From contig OZ024873.1 in NCBI GenBank assembly GCA_964017185.1, positions 46,362,760 through 46,426,759 of the forward strand: DNA of 64,000 bases. Direction: 5' to 3'. The position numbers were made by a program, and so were the translations under genes. The notes under the pieces are model-generated. The model worked only from the letters and a program-made list of their open reading frames with translations, was not told the origin of the DNA and did not search any database. Origin of the DNA: Rugalucina vietnamica (Eukaryota > Mollusca > Bivalvia > Lucinida > Lucinidae). Of this stretch, positions 34,101-46,100 are shown one piece after another (within the stretch, counting starts at the first letter, position 1; every line of letters begins with the position of its first letter).

Positions 34101-37100
34101 ACACGATCCTTTGGAAACCTTTTTTTAGCATTTCAACATTGTCTGTTCACAATGCAGAACAAAATTACCTTTTGATCGATTTGCATATATAAAATCCTTT
34201 TAAAACTACATAAAATCAATTTATATAAAGGATTACTAATTTTTATGTTTTTGAAAAAGACAGAATGCAAAACAGGTTGCTTCCTAATGATTTTGCAAGG
34301 ACAGTATAAATTTTTCTCCTGATGTGTATGTAAAATATTTTTCAGGTTTCTGAAGTGACCACCACCAAGACACCCGTGATAAAGGATGAAACCATCAAAG
34401 AGTTGAAAAGGCTGTTAGATGAAGAGCGTGCCAAAAGTAGACAGCTCGAGTTAGAATTGGAAGAAAGTCGCAAGCAACAACTGTTTGGAATTGATCGATT
34501 CAAAGGAAATCCAATCGACTTCTGTTTTTATACGGGCCTGCCAGATTATATGACATTCTTGGCATTTTGTGATTTCCTCCAACCAGAACGACACCGTGTT
34601 TCTTCAATATATTACCAGACTAGACCTATCCATGATTCATACACCACAATGAGAGGTAGAGAACCAGTGTTGAGTGTTCAAAATCAAGTATTCCTTGTGC
34701 TGTGTAGGTTAAGACAGGGTTACAGAGAACTAGACCTTGCGCATCGCTTTGGTGTTTCCCAATCAACAGTGAGTGACATCTTCTGCAAGTGGATTAAACA
34801 TATGGAACATGTACTTTCTCAGTTACCCTTGTGGCCACCTAAGTCACTTATTCAATCAAGGATGCCACAGTCATTCAAGGACCTAGGGTTTGACCAGACA
34901 CGGTGCATTGTGGACTGTACTGAGGTATTCCTCCAACAGCCATCATCCAATCTAGTGCTACAATCTGTGCTTTTCAGCTCATATAAGAACCATCATACAG
35001 CCAAGGGCTTGGTTGCCATTGCTCCACATGGACCAATAACATTTGTGTCAGACTTGTATGTCGGATCAGCTAGTGATATTGAAATTACTCTATTCTATTC
35101 TATTCTAATTCTCATCTACCCTGTTCTGCTCCATTGTATTGTATTCTATTCTTTTCTGTCGTAAAGTTAGCTGCATGCGCTGTGCACATTTTGTGCTCTA
35201 AGGTGTCTTTTCGTCAAAGACATTGAATCCTGCAAGATAGCATCTAGCACCGATTCCAGGGATCTTTTGACTTTGCGGTTTAGCCAGCATCGACGTCACC
35301 ATCCCAACAAAAGCATTAGTATCTTCGTTGTTTGAGTATGAATTGAGCCTTCACGTGAGAAAACCAACACTTCAGGTTTCCAACCAGGTCCGACACACAC
35401 CAGCCTGTACAGTCAAAGAAGCATGCAAGAGAAATTATTTTTTATGTCTTTTGACATTATGAATAACGTTGTTCTACTAAAATTCATACTAAAAATCAAC
35501 CTGATGCTCAACTTAAAGTTGGTATATGTTTGATACTCAGCACAAACAATTTAAAAGGAGCGATGTATCCGCATTTATTTTTCCAGAGTCAAAAGAAGTC
35601 GAAATCTAACCAGTCAAAACGTGTAAGTTCTGTTATGACGGGTTGCTTGTTTGTTGTTTTCTTGTGTTCAAAGTCATTGCAACATACACCATGTCAAAAA
35701 TATGTACACAAAATCATATTCAGTACACATATACATAATGCTAACCATTAGAAATTTAATTCTTGAAATGGGTCTTTTACAGACTATCTTTGGAATTTTT
35801 ACCTCTAAAAAAAAGTTAAGTAAAGATTTCATTAACTGCCACCCATACACACTTTTTAGCTCACCTGAACCCAAGGCTCACAAGGTGAACTTATAGGATT
35901 ACCATGCTCCGGCATCCGTCCGTCCACAATTTCAAAGATTTTCTCATCTGAAACCGCTTGGCCAATCAAAACCAAACTTCATGTGGAACATCCTTAGGAA
36001 TGGGGTACAAAATATTGTATAATAGTCCAAGTCACATTACCAAGATCAACGCCATGGCTATAAATAGCAAAAATCCTTTAAAAATCTTCTTCTTCAGAAC
36101 CAGAAAGCATATGATTTTGAAACTTGGCATGAAGCATCAAACAATGGAGCTCTACAAAGTTTGTATAAATCATGACCCTGGGATGACCTTGACCTATTTA
36201 AAGGCAAAGTCAACTTAGATCACCCATGCATTTGAATGAAAAAAAATAGGTAAAATTAATAGCAAAAAACTTACTATAAAGCAAATGAGCAAATGAACAA
36301 AAGGTTTATGTTTATGAAAATATTTCGGCCCAGACGGCTGTCTGCCTCTGCCCTAGTTTTATATACATGTATATTCCCATTCTAGTCAAATTAGTTTATT
36401 AATATATATCTCCGGTCTCAGGTGAGCGTTTACATAACCATAAGTCTTCTGGTTTGCATTTATATACATATGTCTGATTTAGAGCAATGTAGTATGTATA
36501 TCATAGCCAAAGTCATTATGCATAATATGTAACGTTTGTATGTCCAGCTTTTTTTACATATTCCATATTTACTTTGTCTATTGTTACATGTACTTCAAAA
36601 TTAGCTGAGTTAGTCATGGGCATTTATATCCTGTGTTCTACATCTTGTTATCTCGGTAGTTATGCCATGTCACAGTTTCAATTTAATCATTACTTCCTAT
36701 ATAATTTCCATGTCATACATAATCTGGAAACAGTTCATGTAACCACTGCATAGTCACATTACAGCTGATGATTTAATCTCCACACTCATTTAGACCTAAA
36801 ATAAAAAATTCCTGTTCACTGCCAGTATTCATATTTTAATTCCATTTCAAACCTAATGAAAATTTTGGAAAAAAATGTAACATTACTACCTTGAACCATT
36901 TTTATATTCAAAACAACCCATATTCTACATGGCACCCAATAGAATCAACATCAGCTGTAAAGTCCATGACTAGCATTTCATGACTAAAAAACAGACAGTA
37001 AATTATTCAATAAGCATTGTCTTCTGTTATGTTTTTATACCAACTATCCGATTCTTTGTTCAACTAAGTCACCAGCTGACATGGTGAAAATTTAGTATGC

Positions 37101-40100
37101 CAACGAACTGGCTACATACATCGTCTTTCCCACCTAATGTAAACATTGGCTGTATTAAAGAGAATCATCATTTCCTACATCTTTATGACTCAATAAATGA
37201 CAAAACTGATTAAACGCTAACATATCAAGATGATTTTCTTCAACCACCCATACATGCGTATAAGCTTTACTTGTTAGCTTACCTGAGCCGAAGGCTCATG
37301 GTTAGCTTATAGCATGGTACTCGAACCGGCATGCATCCTACGTTAACACTTACAAAGATCTCTGAAACTGCTTGTAAAGCCATATCTCTAAGAAGGGGGA
37401 GCAATGTGTATATAAAAATACAGATCATATGAACATATAGCCACCATGTCCATAAATGATAAAAACCCTTCAAAAAAACTCTGAAACCAGTAGACTGATT
37501 TCAAAAAAAAAACTTGGCCTTAAGCAATAATGACTCGATACTACAATATTATGTATATAAATCGAAACCCTGTAATGACCATGTCCTACTTTACGACAAG
37601 GTGATGAAATAACATTTAAATTTCAGAACAACAAATGATGCCACTTTTTTATTTTTGATCGAGAATGAAAGTCGGATGCGTGGCAAATAAAACAGATAAG
37701 GGAGATACCTGACTAATTATTTTCAGCCGTATAGAAAAGTAAATGCAGCATATTTTCATAATTGAGTCAATTGATATGACACTTTGTGTCATATCTTTTC
37801 TTGTTACAAACTAGTTTTAAGCACTTTTAAGCCCACTACAACGTACAAGCTAATAGAAAGAGGCCAAGAAAGTGACATCAATGTACTGTAAATTCAGAAA
37901 TTTTCACGAGACTATTATTTCATAAATTTTCTTTTTTTTTTTTTTTTTTTTTAATTATTAGCTGAAATTAAGTTCTTGTGAACATTTTGGCACTTACAGT
38001 AATATTATGCGAGATGCCAAAGTCTGCATGCCTTTTTAAAGCTCCAATTGAGGGCTGGAAGTGGGTTGGGGTGGAACCTTAAAATTACAAGTGTTGAACA
38101 TCAGATAAATCGGAAGAATTTCTCAAATGATAGCAAATGATGGGATAATATTTGTCAGCTGATTATTCACAAAAATATTATGAGTACTTAAAATTTTATC
38201 AATTTATTATATCTTACCACCTTTTGTCAACAGATTTGTTGACAGAAGGTTTTGTTACAGCCCAACTAACTGAGCAGATAAAAAGATGACCCACAACAAT
38301 GTTATTTGAGCCGCGACGCGTGAAAACTGGTCTTTGGGGTTTTTCCCACCATGTCCGACACAAAACGGCCTGTTCAGTCACAGAAGAAGGCTAGAGGCTT
38401 GAAATTTTGGATATAGGTAGAGGAGGAATTGTACTATCCATGTAGCGAAAATGAAGGCGCTGATCAGCTGTGCAGTTACTGCACAGCTGATCTGCGCCTT
38501 TGTTTTCGCATGTAGGCAAAATTCGGTTTTCTCATGACGCAGCTCATGATTCACACAAGTATTTAGGTTGTCTGACCAAGATCTAGACCCTTTGCCAAGT
38601 CCACAGAATTATTAAACAAAGTTTACGAAAGAGTTACGAAAAATGGGTTTGACAAGTGTTGGCTTTTGTAAGAAGCCAAGATGTCGATAGTTTATACCAG
38701 TAATCCAGTATCTTACATTCATCATGCCAAGGCAGTACCTGTATTCCTTCTTAAAAGATGCCGGTGACGAACTCTAGTTATTGGTTTACTATCTAAGGGC
38801 TCATCAGTAAAGCGGGGAAAGGGGCCATCTTGTATGGAGACGAATCTTTTGTTTGTGTTTCTTCGTTTCATCCATGGGCTTGCTTTAATAGGTATTATGC
38901 TTTTTTTTTTCAAAGGGAAGGAATATTGGGCTCAAAATAATGAGGTGTGATGTGGTCAAGCCCTAAATTTTGTGAAAAATAGATTATTACGGTAGGCTGA
39001 ATAATTACTGCAGTTTAAGATTTTTAAGTATGTCAAAGATTAAAGGAATTTTAAGAAGCATTATTTGAACCACAAACCTACTTTCCCATGGAGTGTTTGT
39101 TCAGAGTATGTGCCGCAACACAAGAAAACTTGTCTTCAGGATTTCCGACCAAGGCTGACACAAACCGCCCTGTACAGTCAGAGAAGAACACTGGAAGCCT
39201 AGAATTTTGAATTTATGAAGACGAGGGATTGTACTATACATGTTGCGAAAATAAAGATGCTGATCAGCTGTGCTGATCTTCGCCTTTGTTTTCGCATATG
39301 CAAAAAGCCAGTTTTCTCATGGTACGGCTTGTATATAAACTACTTATAAGCCCTACTTTAAAAGTATAAGTTTGTTATTAGTCGCCCAGAATTTGTACAA
39401 CCCCCATTTTCGAGTGTCAAGTGTTTATTCAGGTCAGAAAAAAGGGACAATGAATATTTGCTTGTCTTTAAATTGTAATCATTGATTCTGACTGGTCCCT
39501 ACATGAAGTTTCCATACTGGGCTGGAAGCAAAGATGCATATTTTCATATTTTGCCATTTCTTGCCAGTTTGCCTTCACATAAAACCACTTTAATATTATG
39601 CACCAGTCATTTGTAACCACTGCGCCCCCACCTAATCTAATAGTCCTATGTGGAAGGGCGGGGATTATGACTTTTCAGTTTCAGTGCTCTGCTATGAGCC
39701 CCACCCCAGGGGGCAAACTGGAGGTCAAAACTTTGCACCTGTCCCGCCTTTTGTAATAGAAAAATCTCCCTGGGGTAAGGATCCTAACATCAAAACCCTG
39801 TCATTTTCCCTGCACTGCAGGGACACTTGAAAAGTAATTGCACAGCCGCACATTAGCTTGGCTATCCCCCACCCTTCCCCGTAGGTGTGTGTGTGGGGGG
39901 GGGGGGGGGGGCAGTGGTTACAAATGACTTGTGCATTATTAGTAGAGTGTCTGATTTTTATCCAAGCAGACCCAAGGATAGTAAGCAAATCGCACCAAAA
40001 ATTTTTTTTTCTTGCAGATTTGGTCATACAGATTTATTTGAGCCGCATCATGAGAAACCCGGCTTTTTGCATATGCGCAGATTAGCTGTGCAGTAACTGC

Positions 40101-43100
40101 AAAGCTGATCAGCATCTTTGTTTTTGCTACACAGATAATAAGTACAGTTCCTCTTCTACATATATCCGAAATATCAAGCATCTAAAGTGACTGTACAGGG
40201 CCGTTTGTGTCAGACTTGTTACAGTGACATGTACATGTATATGTGTACAGGTAACCCAGCGGAGCACTGGAGAGGTCCAGGTCCTAAATATATTACAGTG
40301 ACATGTATATATTACAGGTAACCCACCGGAGCACTGGAGAGGTCCAGGTCCTAAATATATTACAGTGACATGTATATGTAATAGTTAGAGTATGGAGGTG
40401 AGGTCAATACGAAAATTATAGACCCGGGCACGTGAACTTAAAGCCGACCGAGCGCAGCGAGGGAGGCTTTAAGTTCACGTGCCCGGGTCTATAATTTTCG
40501 TATTGACCGATACCGACATACTCTAACTGACTTATATACTGGCTCCTTTGTTTCGCTATAACATATGCTACACAGCGAGCCGATTGACCAAACCTTGCGC
40601 AGTATGCTTAGACCAATTATATTCTGTTAAAGCGTGTTTTCTCGCGACATGACTATTGGCCAAAAATCCCACGGACTAACTGTGAACAATATTTTCTTTC
40701 CTCGTGCTGCCATGTCCAAAGACAACTTTCACAGTATCTTCCCCTTAAAACGTCGTCGAGGTTATTTATTGATCAAGATTTAATGCAAATAATTCAATAC
40801 CATTTAAGTATGATTTTTGTATATCTATATATTGTGCGTAAACTGATTTGAAAGTGTAGATTACTTCTACTTGGATCTGTCATAGGCGAATCCCCATGCT
40901 GAAATGACAGAGGACCATTTACTGAATGCCCGGCTGTTTATGGGGGAAACAGCTGGTCAAAACTAACTTTGTGAAGTTTCTTCCTACTTCCGTGGTTTCT
41001 CATTAACCTCACACTAACCCTAACCTTCTACACTACCAATGAAACCATGGGACGAGGAATATTTTCACACAGAAATGTACGTGCAACGGTACGTTTGAAA
41101 TACCGGTTTGGGAAATTATGAATTATTGAAATAATACATATTTGCCTCATCTCAAAGAATTTCGGATACTCAGTAGGAAAACAATTTGTATTTACCTTTA
41201 GCATGATTTGCTGGGAAAACATACAATCAGCATAAGCATGAACACAGCGAAAGCATTTTTGCGGTGCAGCTGAACCGTTACATAAACTTACTGTTGTGTC
41301 TCATGCGCGGATCCAGAGAGGGGGGGGGGACCGGGGGTCCGGACCCCCCCTGGAATTTGAAAATTTTATCTTAAAAGGGTAATTTCGGGATTTTTGGGGG
41401 GTTGGACCCCTCCTCGTCTGTGACCAAAAATGGACCCCCTCTCATGAAAATTTCTGGATCCGCGCATGTGTCTAATATATAACAGATAACAGCGTACATC
41501 TACGGGAGGTTTATAAGTTTCCCGCCAGATATTATCAACCGGTTGATAATAAAAAGCGCGAATCTTATCAACCTCCGGCCTCCTAAATTTCCTTTGTTTA
41601 GCAGGTCAATACGTTTGTTATAGACCTGTTCGAAACAAAGGAGCCAGTATATAAATTACAGGTAACCCACCGGAGCACTGTAGAGGTTCAGGTCCTAAAT
41701 ATATTACAGTGACATGTATATATTACAGGTAACCCACCGGAGCACTGGAGAGGTCCAGGTCCTAAATATGTTACAGTGACATGTATATGTGTACAGGTAA
41801 CCCACCGGAGCACTGGAGAGGTCCAGGTCCTAAATATGTTACAGTGACATGTATATATTACAGGTAACCCATCGGAGCACTGGAGAGGTCCAGGTCCTAA
41901 ATATGTTACAGTGACATGTATATATTACAGGTAACCCACCGGAGCACTGGAGAGGTTCAGGTCCTAAATATATTACAGTGACATGTATATATTACAGGTA
42001 ACCCACCGGAGCACTGGAGAGGTCCAGGTCCTAAATATATTACAGTGACATGTATATATTACAGGTAACCCACCGGAGCACTGGAGAGGTCCAGGTCCTA
42101 AATATATTACAGTGACATGTATATATTACAGGTAACCCACCGGAGCACTGGAGAGGTCCAGGTCCTAAATATATTACAGTGACATGTATATATTACAGGT
42201 AACCCACCGGAGCACTGGAGAGGTCCAGGTCCTAAATATATTACAGTGACATGTATATATTACAGGTAACCCACCGGAGCACTGGAGAGGTCCAGGTCCT
42301 AAATATGTTACAGTGACATGTATATATTACAGGTAACCCACCGGAGCACTGGAGAGGTCCAGGTCCTAAATATATTACAGTGACATGTATATGTTACAGG
42401 TAACCCACCGGAGCACTGGAGAGGTCCAGGTCCTAAATATATTACAGTGACATGTATATGTTACAGGTAACCCACCGGAGCACTGGAGAGGTCCAGGTCC
42501 TAAAGATGAACAAAGTTACAGACAACCGACCCAACGTCTTACGGGAACTACAGCTCATGAATAGGCTGTCTCACAAAAACATTCTCAGGTGAGTTATGGC
42601 AAAAAATGCTAGCTTACTGATTAGGTATTCTAAGGAAGCATCTGACAGTACCATCCTGACATGACTGAAAAACTGTTGACAGGCACATTAAGCCCTAACA
42701 TACTAAATCTAGCGACTGACTTGTTTTCATCTAGCCTTAGTAATGACAGAATGCTCAGAAGTGAATAGAAGCATGCATTGTGTAGCCAATCGCTAAGTGG
42801 AAACAGGGTCGTGGGTTTGTATCTTGGTTTCTGCAGTTCTGAATTAGACTGCTAACTGAAAGTCATGTCTCCATATGACCATATATGTTGAGTGGGATTT
42901 TAAACATAAAATGTGAAAACAGGCCAGTGAGCTTCCCCAATTCGGTCAGTATGTTGTGTACCAGTCTATGACCCCAACTAGGATGATTTGTAAAGAGGAT
43001 AAGATTAGCCCACAATAGGTGGCCAGGGCTATTTAGAAACATCAATGGAAGATTTGTTGACATGAATCAGGAGTTTATCAAGTTGTTGAAGTCTACTTGA

Positions 43101-46100
43101 TGTCCTTAACCAAGACAAAATACCTCTGTGTCCAGGTTATGTGTGTGGGCAGTCCTGATAAATGAGCAGCAATTCGAGAAAACCGGTCTTTTGGGTTTCC
43201 GACGAGGTCTGACACAAACCAACCTGTACAGTCACATAAGAAGGCTAGAAGGTTGAAGTTTTGGATTTGAGACGAAGAGGGATTGTACTCTGTGGAGCGA
43301 AAACAGAGGCGCTGATCAGCAACTGCACAGCTGATCTGCGGCTGTTTTCGCATAGGCAAAAGTCTGGTTTTCTCATGATGCGACTCATATAATAGGGCAG
43401 ACAGTAGTTGGCAAATATTTTGTAAGGAAATATTTTTGTGAGAGAGAAAAAAAGCAAACTATCACATTGGGCAAGCTGACATCCATCATGTGTTTTTGCT
43501 ATGCGGTTTCATTATGTACCAATCAATAATATTTCAGTCAGGTCTGGATGGAGCCACCGATTCCTGCAATTTACCAGTAAAGTATGATGAAGAGGCAATG
43601 TGTCCTGCTCAAGGACACAACCTGCCCCATGCCAGTGGGAATCAAACCCTTGAAGTCTGACCTACTCTCACTGTTAGGCCACCGCCCACCTGGCTAGTGT
43701 TTAAACTGTTGGCAATTCTATGACAGTTTTGATGGTAAAAACTTTGGTTCTAAAAATTGATGACATGATGTTCTAACAATTGATGACATGATGAAAAACT
43801 ACGGAAAGTGACAGTTTTGGTCAGGTTGTGGGCTGATCACTTTTGTGTTGTTGTTTTTGTACAGTATCTGTCACCTGTCATCAACACTCATTGATGAAAA
43901 TTTGGTCAGCTGATAAAAACAATTAGTAATCATGCATTCTGATGATAATTGAGATACCATTCTTGATAAAATTGTTAAACAGCTGGCATTGTTGAAAGTT
44001 AAATGCTGGTTTCAAAGAGAGCACATGGAATTTCTGATAAGTTTATTGAAGCTTGTAATATAATAAGATTACAGTATATTGTATTGAAAACTGGAATCTT
44101 GCTATCATGCTAGCATACAAATGACATTTCAATGTCACCAGATCACCAGAACTGCAATGGCAAAAACGTAGGAGTTGCAGCCCTTTATGCATTCTTCCTT
44201 AGCCAAACAATGACTTTTTCCACTTTCCAAATTTTTCATTCATGATTTTGTGAATTAAGCTCTGAACCCGATTTTACACTTAATTTTAACAAGTTTGCTT
44301 GCGAAGATAATTGATTTGTTAACAAAATTATTCAGTATAAAAATTACTGAGCTGTGGATTTTATGAATTATGATATGAGCCGCGTCATTAGAAAACTGGA
44401 TTTTTGCCTATGCGAAAGCAAAGGCACAGATCAGCTGTGCAATAACTGCACAGCTGATCAGCGCCTTTGTTTTCGCTACATGGATAGTACTATTCCTCTT
44501 CTTCCTAAATCTGAAATTTAAAGCCTCTAGCTATTTTCTGTAGCTGCACAGGCCGGTTTGTGTCAGACCTGGTTGCAGACCCCAAAGGTCGGTTTTCTCG
44601 CATCACGGCTCATGTTACCTGATAGTTATGATGTCGTCACAAGAAAAACCTGTCACCATGTTTTCGGACCTTAAAATTGATCAGGACAAATTCAAAGTTT
44701 AGCCTTCTCTTGTCAATTAATGTTACAGACTTAGACTGCCAATCTCCTACACATACAAACATGAGTAAGGGCATCATCTTTGATATTGTCCACATTTTGC
44801 ATTAAGCAGATCTTCGATATGCGGCTCGATATGCAGAGCTTTGATATGCGGCTCAAAAAATTATATTCTTTATGGCATGGTTGGTAGTGTGGTTACATTT
44901 AATGCATGATGGTGTTTGTACTAGTTTTTTAAAAGTTAAAAGATGAAATAAATTAAGTCAGTGCCCCAGGTTATACATGTACTAATGAAATTGATATACT
45001 TTTGCATTGAAGACAAATAACGCTGTACGTGTCCAGGTCCCCTGTGTCCATCCAAGTTATGTATGTGAACAATCTGTGATCCATGGGTTGAAAGGGACAT
45101 TGGATTTGAGCTTACCGCCAAGTCCGATGGGAAAAAGAATTACCATTTATCCCAGTCACCAGGACACTTCAGTACGAACTGTTTGAGAGTAGAAATCAGA
45201 CTGTGCAAAGCTGCAGATACTACCGCGTCGTTAGAAAACCGGATTTTTGCTTATGGGAAAACCAAGGCGCAGATCAGCTAATCAGTAATTGAACAGCTAA
45301 TCAGCACCTTTGTTTTCGCTACACGGATAGTACATTCCCTTTTCATAAAGCTTCTGGCCTATTTCTGAGACTGTACAGGCTGGTTTGTCGGAAATCCAAA
45401 GACCAGTTTTCTTGTTTGTGTCACAGCTTATTTGATTTCAGCTTGATACTCTCTGTAAGTAATGCACCAGTCATTTTTAACCACTGCCCCCCACCCCACC
45501 CCACCCCACCTATGGGGAATGGTGGAGGATAGACAGGCTAAAGTGCAGGGCAATTTTCAAGTGTCCCCGCAGTGCAGGGGAAATGACGGCGTTTTGACAT
45601 TAGGATCCTTACCCCAGGGAGATTTTCTATTGCGAAGGGCGGGGCAAAGAGCAAAGTTTTGACCTCCAGTTTGCCCCCTGGGGGTGGGGCTCATAGCAGG
45701 GCACTGAAAGTGAAAAGTCATAATCCCCGCTCTTCCCCCGTAGGTGAGGGAGCAGTGTTTACAAATGACTGGTGCATAATGTATGATTTTACTGATATGC
45801 TGGATTTATTTTCAGGTTTATGGGTGTATGTGTTCATGAAGGACAACTCCATGCTCTCACAGAGGTAAGGAAAAACATGAGCCACTACTTGAGAAAACCG
45901 GGCTTCTAGGTTTCGGACCAGGTCTGGCACAAACAGGCCTTTACAGTCACAGAAGAGAGCTAGAAATTTTGGATTTAAGAAGAAGAGGGATTGTACTATC
46001 AGAGTAGCGAAAATAATGCACCAGTCATTTGTATCCCCGGCCCCCTAGGGTCGCGGATAGCGGGGATTCAGCGGGGCTAAAGTGCCAGGTTTTAACCTCT

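Larger units (their letters stand above)
40214..42466 (+). repeat. 67-bp minisatellite of decoy TESK exon-2 acceptors
   Basis: GTAACCC follows an AG at 40251, 40318, then after an insertion at 41662, 41729, 41796-7, 41864, 41931, 41998, 42065, 42132, 42199, 42266, 42333 and 42400, and finally at 42467, the true exon. The period is 67. Each unit reads TATATTACAG|GTAACCCACC and then GGAGCACTGGAGAGGTCCAG, identical or nearly so to the start of exon 2, before diverging to AAATATATTACAGTGACATG. Read as coding, a unit meets TGA at codon 17. Confidence 0.95.

Noticed and set aside
35180-35345. Minus-strand exon-like frame ([20 protein letters not shown])
   Set aside because: About 40 open codons with no recognised family and no clear splice borders; may be a fragment of an element but not supportable.
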